Shown one piece after another: positions 42,570 through 50,363 of a stretch of DNA of 64,000 bases. Made by a program: the position numbers and the translations under genes. The first letter of the stretch is position 1. The number at the start of each line of letters is the position of its first letter. A model generated the notes under the pieces. The model saw only the letters and a list, made by a program, of their open reading frames with translations, searched no databases and was not told the DNA's origin. The stretch comes from Ruminococcaceae bacterium UBA5413 (lineage in GTDB: Bacteria > Bacillota > Clostridia > Oscillospirales > Acutalibacteraceae). The stretch lies in contig DHNP01000010.1 in the NCBI GenBank assembly GCA_002409585.1, positions 17,324 through 81,323 on the forward strand. The letters are read 5' to 3'.

Positions 42570-44162
42570 GTGCACCCTTTTTATGCGGGATGGCTGTCGC
42601 TTTTGCCGCCGGTCATTGCGATTGTTTTGGCACTGCTGACAAAAGAAGTTATTACATCGCTTATGGCGGGCATTTTAACTGGAACGCTTATATATTCTAT
42701 TGGTATGGGGCTTAATCCGGTTGTAGGTACGGTTCAGTCGGCGTTTGCCATGATGGTGAAAAAGACCGATTTGTACATAATCATATTTTGCTGCCTTTTG
42801 GGCGCATTAGTGTTTGTCGTATCTATGGCAGGGGGAAGCAAAGCTTACGGCAGGGGGGCTACTTCTAAGATACGCTCAAAAAAGTCAGCGCTTATATCTA
42901 CAAGCCTGCTTGGTGTCTTAATATTTATAGACGACTATTTTAACTGCCTCACCGTGGGAACCGTGATGAAGCCTGTAACGGACAAGTATAAAATCTCAAG
43001 GGCGAAACTCGCATATATAATTGACTCTACGGCTGCACCGGTCTGCATAATAGCACCTGTTTCATCATGGGCGGCAGCTGTAGGCAGCAGCCTTCAATCG
43101 ACAGGACGCTTTAAAAGCGGCTTGTCGACGTTTATAGCTACAATTCCCTTTAACCTTTATGCTATATTGACACTTATCATGCTGCTTGTTATATGCCTTA
43201 ACGACATTGACTTTGGCCCGATGGCTCTGCGTGAGGAAAAGGCAAAAAACGGTGACGTTGGTGCTATTGAAACCCGTGTAGATAAAAAATTCAGCGTTTC
43301 TGACAGGGGCAGGGTATCAGACATGCTTGTGCCTGTGGGGATGCTCATACTGTTTGCAGTTCTCGGCATGCTCTATAACGGCGGCTTTTGGGGGACGGAT
43401 CCGGCATACCATAGTTTTACCGCGGCCTTTGGCAACTGCGATGCCGAGTCGGCGCTTGCGTGGAGCTGCTTCGGGGCACTTATTGTTGCATTTATAATGT
43501 TTGTGCCGCGCAGGCTGATGACCTTCAAGCAGTTTATGGACGGAGTTGTTGAAGGAATAAAGTCCATGGTTCCGGCGTGCGTGATTTTACTGCTTGCATG
43601 GACTATAAGCGGAGTGTGCCGCGACCTGCTTGAAACGGCTGTATTTATTAAAAACTTTGTTGCAGCAAGCTCGGTGCCCGGGGCTTTGCTTCCGCTACTT
43701 ATCTTTATTATATCAGCATTGCTTAGCTTTTCAACTGGTACGGCGTGGGGCACTTTTGGAATACTCATACCTATTGTTGTTCCGGTTGCTGAGGCAGTAG
43801 CGCCTAACCTCACGATAGTGTCACTTTCTGCCACGCTCGCAGGCAGCATATTTGGGGACCATTGCTCGCCTATTTCTGACACTACCATCCTTTCATCCAC
43901 AGGGGCTTCCTGCCAGCATATAGAGCATGTGTCAACACAACTGCCGTATGCTTCGCTTGTGGCAGGATGCTGCGCTGTTGGCTATTTAGTGGCAGGTTTT
44001 ACAAACGCAAATCTTTTACTGACACTCGGGACTTCCGTTCCGGTTTTGTTAATATCAATTTGGTTTTTTCATCACAAAAGCGTTGCTGCACAGAACCTGC
44101 GGATGAAAACATCCGAAACCGTTTCAAAAGGTGCCGTCATTGGCGGACAGCAGCCAAAATAA
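42570..44162 (+). CDS. NhaC-family Na+/H+ antiporter
   Basis: A 530-residue polytopic membrane protein with about 12 segments and the NhaC (PF03553-type) pattern: FIDDYFNCLTVGTVMKPVTDKYKISRAKLAYIIDSTAAPVCIIAPVSSW (about 110-160), SFSTGTAWGTFGILIPI (about 388) and AGSIFGDHCSPISDTTILSS (about 428). Family members exchange Na+ for H+ or move amino acids and organic acids. The GTG at 42570 has AAGGGGG 10 nt upstream. A clear terminator follows. The long leader suggests control by a metabolite or ion. Confidence 0.85.
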   Translation: MHPFYAGWLSLLPPVIAIVLALLTKEVITSLMAGILTGTLIYSIGMGLNPVVGTVQSAFAMMVKKTDLYIIIFCCLLGALVFVVSMAGGSKAYGRGATSKIRSKKSALISTSLLGVLIFIDDYFNCLTVGTVMKPVTDKYKISRAKLAYIIDSTAAPVCIIAPVSSWAAAVGSSLQSTGRFKSGLSTFIATIPFNLYAILTLIMLLVICLNDIDFGPMALREEKAKNGDVGAIETRVDKKFSVSDRGRVSDMLVPVGMLILFAVLGMLYNGGFWGTDPAYHSFTAAFGNCDAESALAWSCFGALIVAFIMFVPRRLMTFKQFMDGVVEGIKSMVPACVILLLAWTISGVCRDLLETAVFIKNFVAASSVPGALLPLLIFIISALLSFSTGTAWGTFGILIPIVVPVAEAVAPNLTIVSLSATLAGSIFGDHCSPISDTTILSSTGASCQHIEHVSTQLPYASLVAGCCAVGYLVAGFTNANLLLTLGTSVPVLLISIWFFHHKSVAAQNLRMKTSETVSKGAVIGGQQPK

Positions 44163-44182
44163 ATTTACAGCTTAAAGATTAT

Positions 44183-44208
44183 AAAAAGCCGGAAGAACCG
44201 GCTTTTTT
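44183..44208 (+). terminator. terminator after the nhaC-type gene
   Basis: AAAAAGCCGG (44183-44192) pairs with CCGGCTTTTTT (44198-44208) around AAGAA. The stem and T-run are both good. Confidence 0.88.
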
Positions 44209-44334
44209 GCATTGTATACGTCGCTTACTTTATGTTTGACATGGCAAAGTTACTCCTTGCTATGTCGGGGAAACAATGGTAAAATAAAAGCATATCTGCT
44301 CAATTCAATGTATTTTAGAGGGGGACCGGCCGCT

Positions 44335-44829
44335 ATGAAATATTATTTGGAACCGTACGGCGGCGCAGAAACGGTTTTTACGGTTTTAAATCCGGATGGC
44401 TGCCCAGCGTACACTGTCAGGGCGGAAGCTTCAGCATTAAGAAGGATTTTTTTGCTGGTTGACGGCAGCGGCGCGGTTGCTGCCAAAATAATGTGCATAC
44501 GCATTTCTTCTGTTTTTCAGTACACAGTGTTTGCAGACAAAAAGCACGTGCTCGTTACCGTTGACACGAACTCAAGCAAACAGCCTGTAAAGTTGAAGGG
44601 CGTAAAATGGAAGTTCCGCGGGGATGTTATAACGCGCGCCTTTGACATGACTGACGAGTCCGGCAAGGTTATTATGACACACGGCCGCTGCTGGAACATG
44701 AACGGGGTCTGTTATGCCGTGGACATACAAAGCGACGTGTGCGCTGACACCGAACTGTGCCTCGGCATAGCCATAGCGGTTGACTGCACCGACCCCGGCC
44801 GCGTAGCGTCGCCCATACCTACCGGCTGA
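44335..44829 (+). CDS. LURP-one-related (LOR/tubby-like) protein
   Basis: A 164-residue protein built of alternating short strands, with TVLNPDGCPAYTVRAEASALRRIFLLVDGSGAVAAKI (about 14-50) matching the LOR repeat pattern of strand, turn 'D(x)DG', strand. There is no signal peptide. The fold is a 12-strand beta barrel around a central hydrophobic helix, seen here as ELCLGIAIAVDC (about 140). Bacterial members have no proven role. The ATG at 44335 follows GAGGGGG by 10 nt. Confidence 0.7.
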   Translation: MKYYLEPYGGAETVFTVLNPDGCPAYTVRAEASALRRIFLLVDGSGAVAAKIMCIRISSVFQYTVFADKKHVLVTVDTNSSKQPVKLKGVKWKFRGDVITRAFDMTDESGKVIMTHGRCWNMNGVCYAVDIQSDVCADTELCLGIAIAVDCTDPGRVASPIPTG

Positions 44830-44833
44830 CTGA

Positions 44834-44879
44834 TTTACAAACGGCATCCGCAATGACATAATGTATTGTAAATTTTTTT
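44834..44879 (+). terminator. possible terminator before valS
   Basis: TTTACAA (44834-44840) pairs with TTGTAAA (44866-44872) across a 25-nt loop and is followed by seven T. The loop is long and the stem AT-rich, so it is only plausible. Confidence 0.4.
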
Positions 44880-44962
44880 AATAATTTTATTAGTAATTAA
44901 GTAAAAATTGCTTCTTTTCCGCTAAGAAAGGAGGCTTTGATTTGATATTGGAGGGTAAATAA

Positions 44963-47590
44963 ATGGGAAGTAAACTTGCTAAAACTTACGACCCGCGTGA
45001 AGTTGAGGACAGAATCTATAAGTCATGGCTTGACGGCGGATATTTCCATGCCGAGGCGGACCCGGCTAAAAAGCCGTACACCATAGTTATACCGCCGCCG
45101 AACATTACAGGCCAGCTCCATATGGGACATGCCCTTGATGAAACCTTGCAGGATATATTGGTGCGTTTCAGGAGGATGCAGGGTTACTGTACGCTTTGGC
45201 TGCCGGGTACGGACCACGCGTCCATTGCGACTGAAGCTAAAATAGTCGAGGCAATGCGTAAGGAAGGCATTAAGAAAGAGGATATAGGCCGCGAGGCTTT
45301 TTTGGAGCGCGCATGGGACTGGAAGGCAAAGTACGGCGGGCGTATAGTCGAGCAGCTGAAAAAGCTTGGTTCTTCATGCGACTGGCAGCGCGAGCGCTTC
45401 ACGCTTGACGAAGGCTGCTCTAAAGCCGTGCGCGAGGTGTTTGTGCGCCTTTATGAAAAAGGCCTTATTTACCGCGGCAAACGCATAATAAACTGGTGCC
45501 CCCACTGCAGGACGTCCATTTCAGATGCAGAGGTGGAGTTTTCGGAGCGTGACGGTTACTTTTGGCATGTGCGTTACCCGTTCAAGGACGGGAGCGGATA
45601 TATAGAGCTTGCGACTACGCGCCCTGAAACCATGCTCGGCGATACTGCCGTGGCAGTACACCCCGACGACGAAAGGTACAAAGCCTTAGTTGGCAAAACG
45701 CTCATACTGCCGCTTGTAGGCCGTGAGATACCGCTTATAGCTGACAGGTATGTTGAGCGTGACTTCGGGACAGGCGTCGTTAAGATAACCCCTGCGCATG
45801 ACCCAAATGACTTTGAGGTAGGGCTGAGGCATAACCTTGAGGTTATCAACGTTATGGACGACAGCGGCAGCATAAATGAAAACGGCGGCAAATATGCCGG
45901 CATGACGGGTCTTGAAGCCCGTAAAAAAATCGTTGAGGACCTTAAGGAGCAGGGATTCCTTGTAAAGGTCGAACCTATAAAGCACAACGTCGGCTCCTGC
46001 TACCGCTGCGGCACGGTTGTTGAGCCGCGCGTTTCCACACAATGGTTCGTAAAGATGGAGCCGCTTGCAAAGCCGGCGCTTGAGGCCGTACGCGAAGGAA
46101 AAGTACGCTTTATTCCGGAACGTTTTACAAAGATATATTACCACTGGATGGAAAATATAAAAGACTGGTGCATTTCACGGCAGCTTTGGTGGGGGCACAG
46201 GATACCAGCGTGGTACTGCCGTGACTGCGGTGAAATTGTAGTTTCAAGGGAAACGCCGCACAAATGCCCGAAGTGCGGCTCCGCAAACCTTAAACAGGAC
46301 GAGGACACGCTCGACACGTGGTTTTCTTCTGCGCTGTGGCCTTTTTCCACTCTTGGGTGGCCTGACGAAACGCCTGATTTCAAGTATTTTTATCCTACTG
46401 ATACTCTCGTTACAGGGTATGATATAATTTTCTTCTGGGTTTCGCGCATGATATTTTCAGCCATAGAGCAGACGGGTGAGGTGCCTTTTAAGACCGTGCT
46501 TATACACGGGCTTGTACGCGACGAGCAGGGCAGGAAAATGAGCAAGTCCCTCGGCAACGGCATAGACCCGCTTAAGATTATCGGCGAGTACGGCGCCGAT
46601 GCGCTGAGGTTTATGCTTGCAGCCGGAAACAGCCCCGGCAACGATATGCGCTTTTCACCCGACAAAGTACAGGCAAGCCGCAACTTCGCAAATAAGATAT
46701 GGAATGCTTCACGTTTTATACAAATGAATATAGACGGCCGTGACGTAAAGAACGCGCTTCCTGATAAACTCGCGCTTGAAGATAAATGGATAGTGGATTT
46801 ATTTAACAATACTGCTAAGGAAGTAACGGCTAACCTTGAACGCTTTGAACTTGGCATAGCCGTGCAGAAGCTATACGACTTCCTGTGGAATGAATTCTGC
46901 GACTGGTATATAGAGATATCAAAGATACGCCTTAACTCGGACGACGAAGCCGCAGCTCAGAACGCACGGCAGGTGCTTGTGTGGGTTATGTCAGGCACCG
47001 TGAAGCTGCTGCACCCGTTTATGCCGTTTATCACTGAGGAAATATGGCAGGCGCTTCCGCACGACGGCAAAACCATAATGATGGCGGGATGGCCGGAGTA
47101 CGACGGAAAGCTCTCGTTTGCGCAGGCTTCGGAAGAAATGGGAAAGATAATGGACGCTGTGCGCGCTGTGCGCAACAGGCGGTCTGAAATGAACGTGCCG
47201 CCTTCAAGAAAGACCCATATGTATATTGAAACAGCTTCTAAGGAAACTTTTGCCAAAGGCATTGACATTATGAAACGCCTTGCGTATGCAGAAAATATAG
47301 TTATAAGCTCCGAAATTGATTTGGACGGCGCTGTGACGGTTGTTACGCCGGACGCTAAGATTTTCATCCCGACGGACGACCTTGTTGACAGGGAAGCGGA
47401 ACTTAAGCGGCTTAATAAGGAGCTTGAGTCCGCGCAAAAGCAGCTTTGTACTGCAAATGCCAAACTGAAAAATGAAAAATTCCTTTCAAAAGCTCCTGAA
47501 AAAGTGGTAGACGGCGTTAAACAAAATGCGCAGAAGCTTTCGGAGCATATAGCGCTCCTTAAGTCTGGAATTGAGGCTTTGGGGAAATAA
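44963..47590 (+). CDS. valS: valyl-tRNA synthetase
   Basis: An 875-residue class I synthetase. The HIGH motif is HMGH in PPPNITGQLHMGHA (about residue 43), KMSKSLGNG is near 520, and the editing domain contains ATTRPETMLGDTAVAVHP (about 215). CRDCGEIV and CPKCGS (about 418-440) form a zinc-ribbon insertion. The C-terminal coiled-coil arm spans about 805-875. GGAGGG lies 7 nt before the ATG. Many clostridial valS genes have a T-box leader; none is visible in the 130-bp upstream gap. Confidence 0.96.
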   Translation: MGSKLAKTYDPREVEDRIYKSWLDGGYFHAEADPAKKPYTIVIPPPNITGQLHMGHALDETLQDILVRFRRMQGYCTLWLPGTDHASIATEAKIVEAMRKEGIKKEDIGREAFLERAWDWKAKYGGRIVEQLKKLGSSCDWQRERFTLDEGCSKAVREVFVRLYEKGLIYRGKRIINWCPHCRTSISDAEVEFSERDGYFWHVRYPFKDGSGYIELATTRPETMLGDTAVAVHPDDERYKALVGKTLILPLVGREIPLIADRYVERDFGTGVVKITPAHDPNDFEVGLRHNLEVINVMDDSGSINENGGKYAGMTGLEARKKIVEDLKEQGFLVKVEPIKHNVGSCYRCGTVVEPRVSTQWFVKMEPLAKPALEAVREGKVRFIPERFTKIYYHWMENIKDWCISRQLWWGHRIPAWYCRDCGEIVVSRETPHKCPKCGSANLKQDEDTLDTWFSSALWPFSTLGWPDETPDFKYFYPTDTLVTGYDIIFFWVSRMIFSAIEQTGEVPFKTVLIHGLVRDEQGRKMSKSLGNGIDPLKIIGEYGADALRFMLAAGNSPGNDMRFSPDKVQASRNFANKIWNASRFIQMNIDGRDVKNALPDKLALEDKWIVDLFNNTAKEVTANLERFELGIAVQKLYDFLWNEFCDWYIEISKIRLNSDDEAAAQNARQVLVWVMSGTVKLLHPFMPFITEEIWQALPHDGKTIMMAGWPEYDGKLSFAQASEEMGKIMDAVRAVRNRRSEMNVPPSRKTHMYIETASKETFAKGIDIMKRLAYAENIVISSEIDLDGAVTVVTPDAKIFIPTDDLVDREAELKRLNKELESAQKQLCTANAKLKNEKFLSKAPEKVVDGVKQNAQKLSEHIALLKSGIEALGK

Positions 47591-47626
47591 GTGCCCCCAT
47601 TGACATCGTTATTTACGAGGACATCG

Positions 47627-48943
47627 GTGAACAGCTTGACTTATGAAGAAGTACTGCATGATATTGAAAAAATAAACCCGTTCGGCGTAAGCCCGGGTTT
47701 AAAAGGCATGGAAAAGCTTATGGCGGCCCTTGAAAACCCGCAGGACGGCCTTAAGACTGTACACGTCGCCGGAACTAACGGCAAAGGCACTACGTGCGAG
47801 CTTATAGCTTCGGTACTTTCGTGCGCGGGCTATAAGACGGGGCTGTACTTGTCACCGCACGTTTCGGATTTTCGCGAGCGCATGCAGGTAAACGGTGAAA
47901 TGATAAGCAGGGAGAAGCTTACTGCGGCTGCGGAAAAAGTCTTTAAAGCGATAGGGAGGCTTTCCGGAGAGAACGTCCAAATAACGAAGTTTGCCGCTGT
48001 GACCGCCATGGCGCTGCTTTGGTTTGCAGAGGAAAGCTGCGATATCGTCGTGCTTGAGGTAGGGCTTGGCGGGCGCTTTGACGCGACAAATATTGTGAAA
48101 AAGCCGCTTGTTTCTGTTATAACGCCTGTTTCGCTCGACCACACTGCAATTTTAGGTGATACTGTAGAAAAGATAGCTTTTGAAAAAAGCGGGATAATAA
48201 AGCAGGGCGGTACCGTCGTTGTTTCGCCTGATCAGCCGGCGGAGGCGCTTGAAGTCATAAAGGCTGCCGCATCCGGCCGCAGCGCCGGACTTATAGAGGC
48301 AGGCGAAACGGTTAACGCAAGCGTAGTGTACGAGGACTTATCAGGTACGGTGCTGAGCTGCCGCGGCGCGGCGCTTAAACTGCCTTTTATAGGGATGCAT
48401 CAGGTATGCAACGCAAAAACGGCCGTCGCCGCTCTTGATGTACTGCGCTACAATTATAATAAAATTGATGTGAATGCGCTTAAAAAAGGGTTTGCCTCCG
48501 CGAAACTTCCCGGCAGGCTTGAAGTGCTTTCGCTTTCACCAGCCGTTGTTGTGGACGGCGGGCATAACCCGTCGGCGGCTTCGGCTTTGGCTGCGGCAGT
48601 GCGCAGGTACCTTGGCGGCCGTGATATATTGGCGGTAATGGGTATGCTTGCTGACAAAGATACCGAGTCTGTAGTGAGTGAACTTTCGGGTGTATTTTCA
48701 GAAGTTATAACCGTCGCCCCTTCTTCTGAACGTGCGATGGACGCACAGTCGCTTGCGGCGTGCTGGCAGCGCCACGGCAAGCATGCCGTTCCGGCTGAGG
48801 ATTTTGACTCGGCGGTTTCGGAGGCGTTTTCCATGCTGCCTCCGGGCGGAGCTGTCGTTGTCTGCGGTTCGCTTTACCTTGCGGGCGACATGAGGGGACG
48901 TATTTTAACATACCTTGGCAGTAAGCGTAGAACGGGCAGATAA
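47627..48943 (+). CDS. folC: folylpolyglutamate synthase/dihydrofolate synthase
   Basis: A 438-residue Mur-ligase-superfamily enzyme adding glutamate to folates. The ATP loop is AGTNGKGTTCE (about residue 48), SPHVSDFRERMQVNGE is near 80 and DGGHNPSA near 310. The GTG at 47627 gives the usual MNSLTYEEVLH start with CGAGG 6 nt upstream; a GTG at 47591, directly after the valS stop, would add 12 residues. It is co-transcribed with valS, a pairing seen widely in Bacillota. Confidence 0.93.
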   Translation: MNSLTYEEVLHDIEKINPFGVSPGLKGMEKLMAALENPQDGLKTVHVAGTNGKGTTCELIASVLSCAGYKTGLYLSPHVSDFRERMQVNGEMISREKLTAAAEKVFKAIGRLSGENVQITKFAAVTAMALLWFAEESCDIVVLEVGLGGRFDATNIVKKPLVSVITPVSLDHTAILGDTVEKIAFEKSGIIKQGGTVVVSPDQPAEALEVIKAAASGRSAGLIEAGETVNASVVYEDLSGTVLSCRGAALKLPFIGMHQVCNAKTAVAALDVLRYNYNKIDVNALKKGFASAKLPGRLEVLSLSPAVVVDGGHNPSAASALAAAVRRYLGGRDILAVMGMLADKDTESVVSELSGVFSEVITVAPSSERAMDAQSLAACWQRHGKHAVPAEDFDSAVSEAFSMLPPGGAVVVCGSLYLAGDMRGRILTYLGSKRRTGR

Positions 48944-48970
48944 TAAAACAATATGTAAGCTTTAATTATT

Positions 48971-49005
48971 AACGGCGCTGCAGGAAAACAACCTGCGGCG
49001 CCGTT
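48971..49005. terminator. terminator between folC and the coat protein gene
   Basis: AACGGCGCTGCAGG (48971-48984) pairs with CCTGCGGCGCCGTT (48992-49005), with a single mismatch, followed by GGTTTTAT on the plus strand. It lies between convergent genes and could serve both. Confidence 0.8.
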
Positions 49006-49009
49006 GGTT

Positions 49010-49321
49010 TTATGCCTTGCCTGCCTGGCCCTGGAACTTTTGCTTTGTCTGCTGTATTTTCTGCTGCTGCGCCGACGGGGTTTCATACCAGCCGCGTTTT
49101 TTCATAGTATCAAAAACGTCTGCCTGTATCTGGTGTTCCTCGTTTAGTATCTTCATAAATTCGTCCCTGATGTTTTGTGTAGCGCATTCGTTTGTAAACG
49201 TGTTGTAAGTGTCGGTGACAAATTTTTCGGATGAAAGCGCATCCGTCATAATTTCCTTTTCCGGCATGCTGCAGCCCTGCTGGCTGCCGCCCATCTGATT
49301 CTGATTAATGTTAAGATTCAT
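49010..49321 (-). CDS. CotF-like spore coat protein
   Basis: A 103-residue protein of the COG5577/CotF type: PEKEIMTDALSSEKFVTDTYNTFTNECA (about 21-50) followed by a second helix pair IRDEFMKILNEEHQIQADVFDTMKKRGWY, then a Gln-rich tail. The paired EE-H helices resemble a ferritin-like bundle. The ATG at 49321 has AAAGGAG 9 nt upstream; longer frames upstream lack a ribosome site. It is transcribed with a 60-residue partner. Confidence 0.8.
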   Translation of the reverse strand: MNLNINQNQMGGSQQGCSMPEKEIMTDALSSEKFVTDTYNTFTNECATQNIRDEFMKILNEEHQIQADVFDTMKKRGWYETPSAQQQKIQQTKQKFQGQAGKA

Positions 49322-49335
49322 TTTCACCTGCTCCT

Positions 49336-49518
49336 TTAATTTAAAAAGCTTATAAGCCTGTCGAAGTGGCACTGATGCTTTTGGGCTATGTCGCTGCATT
49401 TTTGTTTTAGCTCAGGGTCGGAACACATCTGTGAGTATGACTGGAACTTTGTTACGAGCATTTCTTCACTTCCGAGCTGGTCTTCAATGGCCGTAAGCTC
49501 TTTTTCTGTAAGCGCCAA
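49336..49518 (-). CDS. small companion of the CotF-like protein
   Basis: A 60-residue two-helix protein (LTEKELTAIEDQLGSEEMLVTKFQSY, then LKQKCSDIAQKHQCHFDRLISFL). The 'E..LV.K....s..c.dpelk...'-'I...H..H...L...L' pattern is common to short spore coat-associated proteins encoded with CotF homologues in Clostridia. The TTG at 49518 follows AAGGGGTG by 6-8 nt; a GTG at 49527 lies within that site. It ends 14 bp before the coat gene. Confidence 0.65.
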   Translation of the reverse strand: MALTEKELTAIEDQLGSEEMLVTKFQSYSQMCSDPELKQKCSDIAQKHQCHFDRLISFLN

Positions 49519-49631
49519 TTTAAACACCCCTTTTTAAGTTTGTATCCATATTATTTTACGGGCTGCTTAAAATATACGCCCAACCCAAGCCTTACACGGC
49601 TAAAAGATGCAATCGCGGAGGATATTAAACC

Positions 49632-49703
49632 ATGCTTTCAAAAAGGAAACTTAATATTGAAACCGTAAAGGCAATATCTGCGCCGTGGAAATATTCCTTT
49701 TAA
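49632..49703 (+). CDS. possible 23-residue peptide
   Basis: ATG at 49632 to TAA at 49701-49703 encodes a short basic peptide beginning MLSKRKLNIETV. GGAGG at 49616-49620 is a correct ribosome site 11 nt upstream. No homologue is recognised and there is no membrane segment. It is the only feature in the 240-bp divergent gap apart from the flanking ribosome sites. Chance is possible at this length. Confidence 0.3.
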   Translation: MLSKRKLNIETVKAISAPWKYSF

Positions 49704-49767
49704 ATTAAACGCCATATTGCAAATTTCAAAAGCATCAATTATAATTTAAACTAAGGGGTGTTTACAC

Positions 49768-50214
49768 ATGGACGATTCGCAGGTCTTGCAATTAATTTTG
49801 GACGGATTAGGCAATTTAGACGGCAAGGTCGATGATTTAGGAAATGGGTTTAATTCTTTAGACGATAAATTTAATATCTTAGGCGATAAGGTAAATGATT
49901 TAGACAACAAGGTAAATGATTTAGAAAATAAGGTCGATACACTGGGTAATAAGGTAAATGCCTTAGACGGCAAAGCCGATACACTGGACAGTAAAGTAAA
50001 TAACTTGGACAGTAAGGTAGGCACATTAGATAATAAGGTTAATACATTGGAAAAAAAGGTTGATACTTTGGAAAAGGGCCAAAAAGAAATCAATGTTAAA
50101 ATTGGTTTACTGCAGGAAGATGCGGCTATTACCCGCAGCGGTGTAAATACTTTACTTGATTGGGCGGAAAAGGCACAGGCTGAAGTGAAAATCCCGTTGT
50201 ATAAAAAAGCGTAG
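49768..50214 (+). CDS. heptad-repeat coiled-coil protein
   Basis: A 148-residue soluble protein. Leucine recurs every seven residues from L17 to L101 (13 repeats of an L-D-x-K-V-N-x unit), an almost ideal coiled coil; Asn at core positions suggests a defined trimer or dimer. Residues 1-14 form a short helix and 105-148 a mixed helical tail (ITRSGVNTLLDWAEKAQAEV). No signal peptide or membrane segment. AAGGGGTG precedes the ATG. The codon use (TTA, AAT, GAT) is clearly more AT-rich than neighbours, due to the repeat or to transfer. Function unknown. Confidence 0.75.
   Translation: MDDSQVLQLILDGLGNLDGKVDDLGNGFNSLDDKFNILGDKVNDLDNKVNDLENKVDTLGNKVNALDGKADTLDSKVNNLDSKVGTLDNKVNTLEKKVDTLEKGQKEINVKIGLLQEDAAITRSGVNTLLDWAEKAQAEVKIPLYKKA
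49816..50088 (+). repeat. 13 tandem 21-bp units encoding heptads
   Basis: Successive 21-bp units each begin with a leucine codon (TTA, CTG or TTG) and usually continue GA(C/T)-A(A/G)(C/T)-AAG-GTA-AAT. The units are degenerate, so the array is old or under protein-level selection. It lies wholly inside the coiled-coil gene. Confidence 0.85.
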
Positions 50215-50262
50215 CAGTGTTTTCATGGACGCAGTCTATTAAAAGTGAAAAATTACAACATT

Positions 50263-50321
50263 ACAGCCGCACCCATCTATACGCTTCATGTATGATGGGG
50301 GCGGCTGTACGCGTTTTTATT
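50263..50321 (+). terminator. terminator after the heptad-repeat gene
   Basis: ACAGCCGC and CCCATC (50263-50277) pair with GATGGG and GCGGCTGT (50294-50308), followed by ACGCGTTTTTATTTTA. The stem is strong and lies between convergent genes. Confidence 0.85.
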
Positions 50322-50363
50322 TTAGATGTAGATGCTGGCGCGCGCTAAGCTTGGCATGTATAT

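Noticed and set aside
42524..42715. A 63-codon frame with an ATG near the nhaC-type start.
   Set aside because: It runs out of frame inside the antiporter coding region and has no protein family features; the GTG at 42570 fits the membrane protein better.
44830..44962. Expected T-box leader before valS.
   Set aside because: The gap is about 130 bp, with no T-box core sequence; only a weak terminator-like stem and the ribosome site are seen.
49816..50088. Short tandem periodicity that might suggest a CRISPR array.
   Set aside because: Units are contiguous 21-bp coding repeats without spacers and stay in frame with a heptad protein.
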